Shown here piece by piece: positions 35,880-44,234 of a stretch of DNA of 64,000 nucleotides (position 1 is the stretch's first letter; each line of letters begins with the position of its first letter). Both the position numbers and the translations under genes were made by a program. The notes below the pieces were generated by a model, which saw nothing but the letters and a program-made list of their open reading frames with translations, did no database searches and had not been told where the DNA came from. This stretch comes from Chitinophaga lutea (GTDB lineage: Bacteria > Bacteroidota > Bacteroidia > Chitinophagales > Chitinophagaceae): assembly GCF_003813775.1 (NCBI RefSeq), contig NZ_RPDH01000001.1:186001-250000 (forward strand), read 5' to 3'.

Positions 35880-38846
35880 ATGCATCTGATCAGAAACTGG
35901 ACGCTGCTGCTATTATTGTTATGCAGCGCAATCACGGCTGCCGCTCAGCAGAAAGTAACCGGCAGGGTTACCGACGCCGCGGGGAACGGCATTCCTGGTG
36001 TTACCGTGCGCTTACAGCAAACCAACCGCGGCACGATCACAGACCCCCAGGGCCGCTATTCCATCGAAGCGGCGCCGGGAAACACCCTCATCTTTTCCTT
36101 CACCGGCTTCAAAACCTTCCAGGCAGTCGTCAGCGGCAGCACGGTAGACGCACAGCTGCAGGAAGACTATGCGAACCTCGATGAAGTGGTGGTGACCGGC
36201 CTCGCCACTTCCGTTAAACGAAGCAATCTCGCCAACGCCGTAGCCACCATCTCCGCCAAAGAGCTGTATGGCGTTGCGCCGGCCCAGACCTTCGATGCCG
36301 CCCTCAGCGGAAAAATCCCCGGCGCCCTCATCAACGCCAACTCCGGCGCGCCCGGCGGCGGCATGTCCGTTAAAATGCGCGGCGTCACTTCCATCTTCGG
36401 CAACTCCCAGCCGCTCTACGTGGTAGACGGTGTTTTTATCAGTAACGTAAGTGTGCCCGCGGGCCTCAACATCATTACTGCGGCGGCATCGGCCGGTAAC
36501 CCGCAGAACCAGGACAATCCATCCAGCCGTGTTGCCGACATCAATCCGGAAGACATCGAGAACATCGAGATCCTGAAAGGCGCCTCCGCCGCCGCTATTT
36601 ACGGTTCCAAAGCGGCTGCCGGCGTAATGATCATCACCACCAAAAAAGGCTCTTCGCTGGGCCGCACCACGGTGCGCCTCACGCAGGACCTCGGCGTGAC
36701 CAAAGTGCGCAAGCTGCTGGGCGTGCGCCGCTTCACGGAAGAAACCGCTTTTGCACTGGGCGGCGCGCCCGCGCGCGACCAGTTCATTGCCGCCCGCAAT
36801 GCCGGCAAACTCTATGATTATGAAAAAGAGATGTACGGCGAAAACGCCCTTATCTCCAATACCGGCGTAAGCCTCAACGGCGGCAACGAACGCACCGGCG
36901 TGTACTTTTCCGCCAACCGCCGCAGCGAAGCCGGCATCATCAAAAATTCCGGCTACCTCAACAATTCCGTGCGCCTGAATGTGGACCACCAGCTGAACGA
37001 CCGCATCACCGTAGGGGTACGCACGGCGTATATGAATACCTCCGCAGACCGCGGCCTCACCAACAACGATAATAACAGCGTAACGTACGGCGTTTCGCTG
37101 GCGACCATCCCCGAATTCCTCGAGCTGCACCCCGACCAGTTCGGCAATTACCCGGTGAACCCCAAAGCCGCCAATCCCCTCGAAACGAGGGATAAAATGC
37201 GCAACAACGAAACGGTGAACCGCGTGATCACCGGCGGCGAAATAAAAGCCACCCTGCACCAGAACGATCAGACCAATACCAAATTCATCGTACGCGGCGG
37301 TATCGACTTCTTCAACCTGAAAACGGAAGCCGTGTTCCCCCGCTCCCTCCAGTTCATGAAAGGCGGCCTCAACGGCGCTTCCATCCAGGGGAATACCAAC
37401 AACCTCAACACGAACCTGATGGGCGTGCTGGTGAATTATTTCGAAGCCAAACCTACACTCACGTTCACCACCTCGCTGGGCGCCACGCTGGAAACGAGTT
37501 ACCTCGACAATATCATTTCCATCGCCACCAACCTGCTGCCCCAGCAACAGAACGTTGATCAGGCTTCCGCTTCGCAGCTGCAGCAGTTCCGGCAGAAGTA
37601 CCGCGACAACGGTATTTTCGTGCAGGAAGACGTGCTCATCGCAGACGCCATCACCCTCTCGGCCGGCGTGCGGTTCGACCGTTCCACCAATAACGGCGAC
37701 TACAAAAAATACCTCGTGCTGCCGAAAGGGTCCCTGTCGTGGAACCTCGCGAAAATGGACTTCTGGAACATCGAGAAAATCAACAGCCTGAAGCTGCGCG
37801 CGGCGTACGGTCAGGCAGGCAACGTGCCCACCTACGGCGCCAAATTCCTCGCCCTCACCGCCAGCAACATCGGCGGGCAGCCCGGCTCGCTGGTGGATAC
37901 GCAGCTCGGGAATGAAGACATCGAGCCCGAACGGCAGACGGAGCTGGAAGCCGGCATCGACATCAGTATGTTCAACGGCCGCCTCAGCCTCGACGCTACT
38001 TACTACCAGAAAAAGATCTACGACCTGCTGCTCCGCCGCGCCGTACCGCCTTCCAGCGGGTACCTCCAACAATGGGTGAACGGCGGCGACCTCCGCAACA
38101 ACGGCATCGAGCTGAGCCTCAACGCCATCCCCGTGGATACGCGTAAAGTACGCTGGACTTCCACGGTCAACTTCTGGAAAAACACTTCCGAAGTAACGCG
38201 CCTCACCATCCCGGCATTCCCGCTGGGCGCATTCGGCAATACGCTGGGCAACTTCTTCATCGAACAGGGCAAGTCCGCCACACAGATCATCGGCACCCTC
38301 GGCACCGGCAAGGGCGTGGGCGTACTCGGCAATTCGGAGCCCGACTTCCAGATGAGCTTCTTCAACGACCTTACGCTGTTTTCCGATCTCAGCCTGCGTG
38401 TGATGATGCACTGGAAAAAAGGCGGCGACAATATCAACCTCACCGAATACCTGTCAGACATTTTCGGCACATCGTACGATTATGATCACGACAAAAACGG
38501 CAACGGCATCAAAGACGGCCAGGACCGTATGAACGCCGCCGGCGCCAACGACGCCAGCGTGCGGGTGCAGGACGCTTCGTATTTCCGCATCCGTGAAATC
38601 GGGCTGTACTACCAGGTGCCCATCCCGAAGAACCGTTATATCACTGGTGTTAAAGTAGGCGTATCCGCCAGCAACTGGTTCACTTTTACAGATTACAAGA
38701 GTTACGATCCGGAGTCGTCCAACTTCGGCAGCAACACCATGGCCACCGCCACCACCCGTGGCAGTACCGGCATTTCCACCGGCGTGGAAGTGACCCCGTA
38801 CCCTTCTACCAAACGTGCCATGTTCCACCTGGGCGTAACATTCTGA
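35880..38846 (+). CDS. SusC/RagA-family TonB-linked outer membrane transporter
   Basis: The 988-residue protein has a signal peptide (MHLIRNWTLLLLLLCSAITAAAQ) and a carboxypeptidase-regulatory-like domain (about 24-98: KVTGRVTDAAGNGIPGVTVRL). A TonB-box-like stretch NLDEVVVTGL, a plug (PLYVVDGVFISN, ILKGASAAAIYGSKAAAGVM) and a 22-stranded barrel ending FHLGVTF follow. With the SusD partner 20 bp downstream it imports large nutrients, driven by TonB. No glycoside hydrolase or peptidase gene follows, so the substrate cannot be inferred. Regulation may involve the palindrome in its leader. Confidence 0.95.
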   Translation: MHLIRNWTLLLLLLCSAITAAAQQKVTGRVTDAAGNGIPGVTVRLQQTNRGTITDPQGRYSIEAAPGNTLIFSFTGFKTFQAVVSGSTVDAQLQEDYANLDEVVVTGLATSVKRSNLANAVATISAKELYGVAPAQTFDAALSGKIPGALINANSGAPGGGMSVKMRGVTSIFGNSQPLYVVDGVFISNVSVPAGLNIITAAASAGNPQNQDNPSSRVADINPEDIENIEILKGASAAAIYGSKAAAGVMIITTKKGSSLGRTTVRLTQDLGVTKVRKLLGVRRFTEETAFALGGAPARDQFIAARNAGKLYDYEKEMYGENALISNTGVSLNGGNERTGVYFSANRRSEAGIIKNSGYLNNSVRLNVDHQLNDRITVGVRTAYMNTSADRGLTNNDNNSVTYGVSLATIPEFLELHPDQFGNYPVNPKAANPLETRDKMRNNETVNRVITGGEIKATLHQNDQTNTKFIVRGGIDFFNLKTEAVFPRSLQFMKGGLNGASIQGNTNNLNTNLMGVLVNYFEAKPTLTFTTSLGATLETSYLDNIISIATNLLPQQQNVDQASASQLQQFRQKYRDNGIFVQEDVLIADAITLSAGVRFDRSTNNGDYKKYLVLPKGSLSWNLAKMDFWNIEKINSLKLRAAYGQAGNVPTYGAKFLALTASNIGGQPGSLVDTQLGNEDIEPERQTELEAGIDISMFNGRLSLDATYYQKKIYDLLLRRAVPPSSGYLQQWVNGGDLRNNGIELSLNAIPVDTRKVRWTSTVNFWKNTSEVTRLTIPAFPLGAFGNTLGNFFIEQGKSATQIIGTLGTGKGVGVLGNSEPDFQMSFFNDLTLFSDLSLRVMMHWKKGGDNINLTEYLSDIFGTSYDYDHDKNGNGIKDGQDRMNAAGANDASVRVQDASYFRIREIGLYYQVPIPKNRYITGVKVGVSASNWFTFTDYKSYDPESSNFGSNTMATATTRGSTGISTGVEVTPYPSTKRAMFHLGVTF

Positions 38847-38866
38847 TCACCGAAAAAAACTGAACC

Positions 38867-40168
38867 ATGAAACCAAGTAACATAATATTCCTGCTTCTCC
38901 TTTCCGCCGCCGCCATACTGCCGGCCTGCCAGAAAGGAGAAATCACCAATCTCAACACCCCGGTGGCGGACGATCTCATCAAAGGCGCCACCAAGGAGCA
39001 ACTCGACAACCTGGCTGTTGCGCTGGAATCCAGCACCCGTTTCACGCTGAATACGTATTACGACGCGGTGAGCATCCTCGGCCGGGAGATATACCGCTTC
39101 TCCGGCTCAGAGCCGCGCTACACCACGGAGCTGATGGGGCAGGGCGAACTGAACAACAATACCTTTTACATCACCAACCCCTGGGCATCGCGCTACCGCG
39201 CGGTAAGGCAGGCGAACATCCTGATCGAGGCGGTGGGCAATGCGGCGTATCTGACCGCCGAACAGAAGAAGGGATACACCGGCTTCGCCAAAACCATCAT
39301 GGCGCATCAGCTGCTGATGAACCTCACGATGACGTATACCAACGGCATCCGCACCGATGTCAAAAACGCCGCGCAGCTGGGGCCCATCAAACCCTACCCG
39401 GAAGCGTTGACGGACATTGCGGCCATCCTGGATGAAGGGAAAGCCGACCTCACGGGCAGCAATATCAGCTTCCCGATATCGGACGGGTTTGCAGGATTCA
39501 AAACCGCCGACGGGCTGGTGAAGTTCAACCGCGCACTGGCTGCGAGGGTGGCCGTGTACCGCCAGCAGTGGGCCGGCGCGCTCACCGCGCTCAATGAATC
39601 GTTCTTCGATCTCAACGGCCCGCACGGCAGGGGCATATACCATATCTTCAGCGGCGGTTCCGGCGACCTGTTGAACAACCTCTTCCTGCAACAGAACAAT
39701 CCCGGCGAAAACCGGCTGGCCTATCCCACGTACGCCACAGACATCGCCCCCGGCGACGACCGCATCGGTAAAGCCACCGTACGCGCCGCGCCCGTTACGA
39801 CGGATAACCTCACGTCCAACCGCGACGTGTGGATTTACACCAGCAACACCGCGCCGGTGGCGATCATCCGGAACGAAGAACTGGTTTTGATTTATGCGGA
39901 AGCGAAAATCAATCTGAACCAGATCCCCGATGCCATCGTGGCGCTGAACCGCATCCGCACTTCGCATAATGTGCCGGTATATGTCGGCGCCATCACGCAG
40001 GCCGCACTGATCACCGAAATGCTCCATCAAAGGCGGTATTCCCTGTTTGCGGAAGGCCACCGCTGGGTAGACATGCGGCGGTATAACCGCCTCAACCAGC
40101 TGCCCAACCCGAGAGCCGGCGATAAAGTATGGGACAAGTTCCCCGTGCCGCTGACAGAAGCGAACTAG
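38867..40168 (+). CDS. SusD/RagB-family surface nutrient-binding lipoprotein
   Basis: The 433-residue protein has a lipoprotein signal (MKPSNIIFLLLLSAAAILPAC, Cys21). SusD features include the helical TPR-like scaffold, for example RYRAVRQANILIEAVG, and the C-terminal block IIRNEELVLIYAEAKINLNQ, ALNRIRTSHNVP and RRYSLFAEGHRWVDMRRY. It should cap the SusC channel encoded just upstream and deliver its ligand. The pair ends with a strong terminator. Confidence 0.95.
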   Translation: MKPSNIIFLLLLSAAAILPACQKGEITNLNTPVADDLIKGATKEQLDNLAVALESSTRFTLNTYYDAVSILGREIYRFSGSEPRYTTELMGQGELNNNTFYITNPWASRYRAVRQANILIEAVGNAAYLTAEQKKGYTGFAKTIMAHQLLMNLTMTYTNGIRTDVKNAAQLGPIKPYPEALTDIAAILDEGKADLTGSNISFPISDGFAGFKTADGLVKFNRALAARVAVYRQQWAGALTALNESFFDLNGPHGRGIYHIFSGGSGDLLNNLFLQQNNPGENRLAYPTYATDIAPGDDRIGKATVRAAPVTTDNLTSNRDVWIYTSNTAPVAIIRNEELVLIYAEAKINLNQIPDAIVALNRIRTSHNVPVYVGAITQAALITEMLHQRRYSLFAEGHRWVDMRRYNRLNQLPNPRAGDKVWDKFPVPLTEAN

Positions 40169-40192
40169 CCTTACATCGTTGGATATCCCCAA

Positions 40193-40231
40193 AAAAAAGC
40201 GAGGGTGTACCGTTTTGGTACACCCTCTTTT
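40193..40231 (+). terminator. Intrinsic terminator of the susC-susD operon
   Basis: An 11-bp perfect stem (GAGGGTGTACC/GGTACACCCTC) with a 5-nt loop is followed by TTTTGTTTTG and preceded by an A8 run. Confidence 0.85.
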
Positions 40232-40246
40232 GTTTTGTATGTTTCA

Positions 40247-40440
40247 CCGTTAGCGGTGGTCATTTTCGGTTTGAAAGAAGCGGCATCAGCAGATCAATCT
40301 CTCGCTATGTGTGATTCCACCGGCTGGCGGTGGTCATTTTCGGTTTGAAAGAAGCAACATCAGCAAACAACGTTCCTTTATGTATGATCCCACCGGCTGA
40401 CAGTAATCATTTGCCGGTTTGGAAGGAAACGGCTACATCA
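40247..40440. repeat. Tandem repeat of 73-74 bp, about 2.6 copies
   Basis: Units centred on GCGGTGGTCATTTTCGGTTT start at 40253 and 40327 (74 bp apart); a diverged third copy with CTGACAGTAATCATTTGCCG starts 73 bp later. Each ends in a C(C)ACCGGCTG-like junction. The array fills the gap between convergent susD and proline dehydrogenase genes and encodes nothing. Confidence 0.8.
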
Positions 40441-40465
40441 TATGAACGTTGCGACAGTCCCCTTT

Positions 40466-41644
40466 CTACAGCTTCCTGCGCTGCAGCTCTTCGCGGATAA
40501 GGCTCAGCTCGCGGCCCATCTGCCCGGCGATGGAAGTGTTTTCCTGCGCGCGGCGGATAAGGTAGGGCATCACATCCTTCACCGGCCCGTAGGGCAGGTA
40601 TTTCGATACGCGGTAACCTGCATGCGCCAGGTTGAAGGTGATGTTGTCGCTCATACCGTAGAGCTGTGAAAAGCTCACGCGGGGATGATTGTGCGGGATG
40701 CCTTTTTCATGCAGCAGCCGCGCCGCCAGCATGCAGCTGTCTTCGTTATGGGTGCCGATGAACAGGCCGAGGTGCTCGAGCCGGTCGAAGCAGAAACGCA
40801 CGGCCGCGTCGTAATCTTCGTCGGCGGCGTCTTTATTGGGCTGTATGGGAGAGGTGTAATTTTCTTCTTCGGCGCGTTTCCTTTCTTTTTCCATGTAAGC
40901 GCCCCTTACGAGTTTGGCGCCCAGGAGGTAATTGCCGGCGCGGGCTTTTTCGAAGGAGGCCTGGAGGAAGTCGAGCCGGTCGTGGCGGTACAACTGGAAC
41001 GTATTGTACACGATCACCTGCTCTTTATTGAACAGGGCCATCATTTCGTCGGCCAGATCGTCCACCGGCTGCTGCACCCACGATTCTTCCGCGTCCACGA
41101 GCACGCCTACCTTTCCTTTGGCGGCGGCGCCGCAGATGGTACGGATGCGCTGGCGCACGCGTTCGAATTCTTCCTGCTCCGCCCTGTCGAGCGGGGCGCC
41201 GCTGTGGAGTTTTTCGAGCAGGGAGAAACGCGCGAAGCCGGTTACCTTGATGGCGATAAAGGGAATGTGCGGTTTGCCGGCAGCAAACTGGATAGCGCGA
41301 AGGAATTCCGGCACCGCGTTATCGTAATTATCTTCTCCTTCCACGGCTTCCACGCCGTAGTCGAGCACCACGCCCACACCGAACTTGCCCAGCTCTTCCG
41401 CCGCGTGCACCGCTTCCTCGAGCGATTCGCCGCCACAGAACTGGTTAAAAATGGTGCTTTTGATGAGGCCTTTCACCGGCAGGCGCAGCCTGAAGGCCAG
41501 AGGCGTCGCAAATGCGCCGAACTTCACCAGCCAGGGCTTTCCGATGTTGCTGAACAGGAAATTGGCTCTTCTCAGCGCCTTGTCTGACATATGTTCAAAG
41601 GCAATGGCCGTGTTCTCGAATGATAACGATAATTGTTGCTCCAT
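40466..41644 (-). CDS. Proline dehydrogenase (monofunctional)
   Basis: The 392-residue FAD enzyme oxidises proline to pyrroline-5-carboxylate. I chose ATG 41644 (MEQQLSLSF) over one 9 bp upstream because the -7 promoter box overlaps the latter. Barrel motifs include GVVLDYGVEAVEG, FIAIKVTGFARF, GVLVDAEESWVQQPVDD, GAKLVRGAYMEKERKRA and FIGTHNED, with the substrate helix YLPYGPVKDVMPYLIRRAQEN near the end. The partner P5C dehydrogenase is not adjacent. The protein is full length for the Bacteroidota type. Confidence 0.93.
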   Translation of the reverse strand: MEQQLSLSFENTAIAFEHMSDKALRRANFLFSNIGKPWLVKFGAFATPLAFRLRLPVKGLIKSTIFNQFCGGESLEEAVHAAEELGKFGVGVVLDYGVEAVEGEDNYDNAVPEFLRAIQFAAGKPHIPFIAIKVTGFARFSLLEKLHSGAPLDRAEQEEFERVRQRIRTICGAAAKGKVGVLVDAEESWVQQPVDDLADEMMALFNKEQVIVYNTFQLYRHDRLDFLQASFEKARAGNYLLGAKLVRGAYMEKERKRAEEENYTSPIQPNKDAADEDYDAAVRFCFDRLEHLGLFIGTHNEDSCMLAARLLHEKGIPHNHPRVSFSQLYGMSDNITFNLAHAGYRVSKYLPYGPVKDVMPYLIRRAQENTSIAGQMGRELSLIREELQRRKL

Positions 41645-41650
41645 GGGCGG

Positions 41651-41681
41651 CAAAATTAAGGGGATGCCATTGTTTTAACAA
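41651..41681 (-). promoter_or_regulatory. Proline dehydrogenase promoter, apparently leaderless
   Basis: On the minus strand, TTG (41679-41681), a 20-bp spacer and TAATTTTG (41651-41658) match the Bacteroidota consensus in full. The -7 box ends 6 bp before ATG 41644, so transcription should begin at or within a few bases of the start codon. Confidence 0.6.
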
Positions 41682-41798
41682 AAAACAAACGCGCCTCATG
41701 ATAGTTTTCTGACATATATGGAATTTTCCATGAGGTGATTTTGCGAACTTTTTTTTATTATATTTATCCCTGGACAGCAACTAATCTCTTTACGCCTG

Positions 41799-42632
41799 AT
41801 GAGCGCAGCACAAAAGCAATTCCGACGCCCTCGGTTTCCACTGTATATGAAAAAACGCCGCAACTGGCAACCGGTTGCGCTGAGCCTCATTATGGCCATC
41901 CTCATCACTGCGGGGATCCTGTACTACGTGGCCGGCCGCCACACCACGCCCTCCACCCTGCTGCAGCCGGGCCAGCGCTACACCACGTACCAGTGCCCTT
42001 ACGGCGTACGCAAAACTTTTACGCTGCCGGACAGTACGCTGGTGATCCTCAATTCCCGCTCCCGCCTGTATGTTCCGCAGGGATTCCCGCAACACAAGCG
42101 CGATGTGATCCTCGACGGCGAAGCATTTTTCACCATCCGGCGCACCCTCCCACTGCCCTTTACGCTCAATACCGATAAACTCAACGTGACCAGCCAGGCC
42201 GGCAACTTCCGCATCCGTTCGCTCGAAAAGCAGTCGGGCGCCACGATGTACCTGCTGGCCGGCAACGCCAACGTCGGCAAATCGTACCATTCGGATACCG
42301 ACAACCAGCGCGAAAACCTCTCCGCCGGCGAAATGATACTGGCCAATAAAGAAATAGACCTGATGGAAAAAGAAACGTTTACCCTCGCGGAGCAGCAGGA
42401 CTGCCTGGCGGGTAAACTGGTGTTTGACAATACGCCGCTGCCGGCAGTATTAAAGAAGATGGAAGACTGGTTTGGAGTGGAGGTAGAACTGAAAGGCCGC
42501 AGCAACCGGGTATCCAAAGCCGTTTCCGGCGTGTTCCGCAACGATTCGCTGCAGGATATGCTGGCGGTGCTGGGCGACAGCGTCGGGTTTTCCTACCGCA
42601 TCACCCGCGACAAGGTGGTGATCAAGTTCTGA
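41799..42632 (+). CDS. FecR/DUF4974-like single-pass membrane protein without an anti-sigma domain
   Basis: The protein has 277 residues, or 261 if ATG 41847 (MKKRRNW) is used. A short basic N-terminus is followed by one transmembrane segment (VALSLIMAILITAGILYYVAG). A periplasmic FecR domain (YGVRKTFTLPDSTLVILNSRSRLYV, DVILDGEAFFTI) and a DUF4974-type secretin/TonB-like domain (LVFDNTPLPAVLKKMEDWFG ... ITRDKVVIKF) follow. Typical FecR proteins carry about 80 cytoplasmic residues that hold an ECF sigma factor; here only about 16-25 residues precede the membrane. No sigma factor or SusC gene adjoins it. The role is unknown. Confidence 0.8.
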   Translation: MSAAQKQFRRPRFPLYMKKRRNWQPVALSLIMAILITAGILYYVAGRHTTPSTLLQPGQRYTTYQCPYGVRKTFTLPDSTLVILNSRSRLYVPQGFPQHKRDVILDGEAFFTIRRTLPLPFTLNTDKLNVTSQAGNFRIRSLEKQSGATMYLLAGNANVGKSYHSDTDNQRENLSAGEMILANKEIDLMEKETFTLAEQQDCLAGKLVFDNTPLPAVLKKMEDWFGVEVELKGRSNRVSKAVSGVFRNDSLQDMLAVLGDSVGFSYRITRDKVVIKF

Positions 42633-42660
42633 CAAACTCCATATCCTGATACCATAACGA

Positions 42661-42698
42661 AAAAAAAAGCCGGCAGAACATCAGCCGGCTTTTTTTTA
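42661..42698. terminator. Bidirectional terminator
   Basis: A stem AAGCCGGC/GCCGGCTT with a 9-nt loop is flanked by eight A on the left and a T run on the right, between two convergent genes. Confidence 0.85.
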
Positions 42699-43040
42699 TT
42701 CGAAGTCCCGTTCTTCCACGGGCATTTTCCTGATAAAGTCGTCGAACTGGTCGCCTTCATAATCGCTGTAGGCGCCGTAGGCGTTGATGATGTAGCCGAT
42801 CTGCCCGCTGGTGTGCTCCAGCAGGTAGAGCACCGCGGAGTCCGATGGATTGGAATCGCCTTCGAAACGGTACGTGCGGATGATCTTCAGCGCATTGGCC
42901 TCGAATTTGGGCGCGTCTTCGTCGCCTGCGTTTTGTACTCGGCCGTCTTCCAGCAAACGGAATTCGGTATCGTATCCTCTTTCTTTCAGCACTGTCATTA
43001 CGCCGGACAGTGTGGTCATTCCTCCGGGTGTTGTTTGCAT
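42696..43040 (-). CDS. Small conserved Bacteroidota protein (family often mislabelled phosphoribosylpyrophosphate synthetase)
   Basis: The 114-residue acidic protein has the block YRFEGDSNPSDSAVLYLLEHTSGQ and IINAYGAYSD, matching a family of ~100-residue Bacteroidota proteins often named phosphoribosylpyrophosphate synthetase in databases. It is far too short for that enzyme and has no PRPP loop or ATP site, so the name should not be trusted. It is cytosolic and single-domain. Function unknown. Confidence 0.7.
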   Translation of the reverse strand: MQTTPGGMTTLSGVMTVLKERGYDTEFRLLEDGRVQNAGDEDAPKFEANALKIIRTYRFEGDSNPSDSAVLYLLEHTSGQIGYIINAYGAYSDYEGDQFDDFIRKMPVEERDFE

Positions 43041-43095
43041 GATCGCATGATTTTATTCCTGTACAAAAAACAAAGCGGCCAACGCGATTGTTCGG

Positions 43096-44124
43096 TTAAC
43101 CGAGCTCGCCGCCGATCCTTTTCAGCAGTTCCATCGTTTTGCGTACACCGGTGGCCTCATCGTCTTTCTGGCCTTCGTATTCGATGCCGATAAAGCCGGT
43201 ATACCCCGCGTCTTTAACGATTTTGAGCATTTTGCGGTAGTCGGTTTCGATACAGTTGCCTTCGGCGTCGAAGTCGTACGATTTGGCGCTCACCCCTTTG
43301 GCGAACGGCATCAGTTCGGTCACGCCTTTGTAGCGGTCGTATTCCTCGAGGCATTTGGTTTTATGCCAGGCTTCGGGCGTATCGTTTTCCGGTTTGGAGC
43401 GGTTGATGCAGAAGTTGCCGAAATCGGGCAGGGTGCCGCAACCGGGTTTGTTCACGCCTTTCATCACATCGCTGAGCCAGATGCCGTTGGAGGAATAACC
43501 GCCGTGGTTTTCCACGATCACGCCGATGTTGAAGTCTTTGGCGAAGTCGGTCAGCTTGCCCAAACCATCGATGGCGGCTTTGGACACTTCTTCCGCCGTA
43601 CCGGTGCCGGCGGCGTTTACCCGGATGGAATGGCAGCCCAGGAACTGGGCGGCTTCTACCCATTTATAATGATTCTCTACGGCCTGTTTGCGTTTCTTTT
43701 CATCGAGGTCGCCCAGTTCGCCTTCGCCGTCGCACATGATCAGTACGCTGGTCACCCCGTTATCGTCCGCCCGCTTTTTCATGTCGGCCAGGTAGGTTTT
43801 GTCTTTCGCTTTGTCTTTAAAGAACTGGTTCACATATTCAACGCCGGTGATGCCGTAATCCTGTTTGGCTTTGGCGGCAAAATCGAGGTGGTTCATTTTG
43901 CCGGCGAACAGTGCCTGGTGGAACGACCATTCGGCCAGTGAAATTTTGAAGAACAGGTCTTTCGCTACGCCTGCGCCGCCGGTGCTGTCCGTTTTGGCGG
44001 AATCGGCGCCCGCCTTGTTGCCGGCATTATTACAGGCAGCCAGGAATGCCGGGCCAAGCGTTGCGCCGGCGGTGAACATACCTAACTGGCGTAAAAAATG
44101 TCTGCGGTTCGTGGTTGATGACAT
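43096..44124 (-). CDS. Tat-exported TIM-barrel lipoprotein (sugar phosphate isomerase/epimerase-like)
   Basis: The 342-residue precursor carries a twin-arginine signal ([12 protein letters not shown]) followed by a lipobox (AFLAAC), so it is probably a folded, membrane-anchored periplasmic protein. The rest is a xylose-isomerase-like TIM barrel: [68 protein letters not shown] and [12 protein letters not shown]. The Glu, Asp and His in these strands are the usual metal ligands. It resembles hydroxypyruvate isomerase and sugar epimerases; the substrate is unknown. Confidence 0.85.
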   Translation of the reverse strand: MSSTTNRRHFLRQLGMFTAGATLGPAFLAACNNAGNKAGADSAKTDSTGGAGVAKDLFFKISLAEWSFHQALFAGKMNHLDFAAKAKQDYGITGVEYVNQFFKDKAKDKTYLADMKKRADDNGVTSVLIMCDGEGELGDLDEKKRKQAVENHYKWVEAAQFLGCHSIRVNAAGTGTAEEVSKAAIDGLGKLTDFAKDFNIGVIVENHGGYSSNGIWLSDVMKGVNKPGCGTLPDFGNFCINRSKPENDTPEAWHKTKCLEEYDRYKGVTELMPFAKGVSAKSYDFDAEGNCIETDYRKMLKIVKDAGYTGFIGIEYEGQKDDEATGVRKTMELLKRIGGELG

Positions 44125-44234
44125 TGGATTAAAGATTTGAAATGGGTAATGAAATCAATAACTGAGATGAATATACGCTTATCACCAAAAAAACGTGGAA
44201 GCATAAAACAAAGTAAGCAAAAATCCCAATAATA

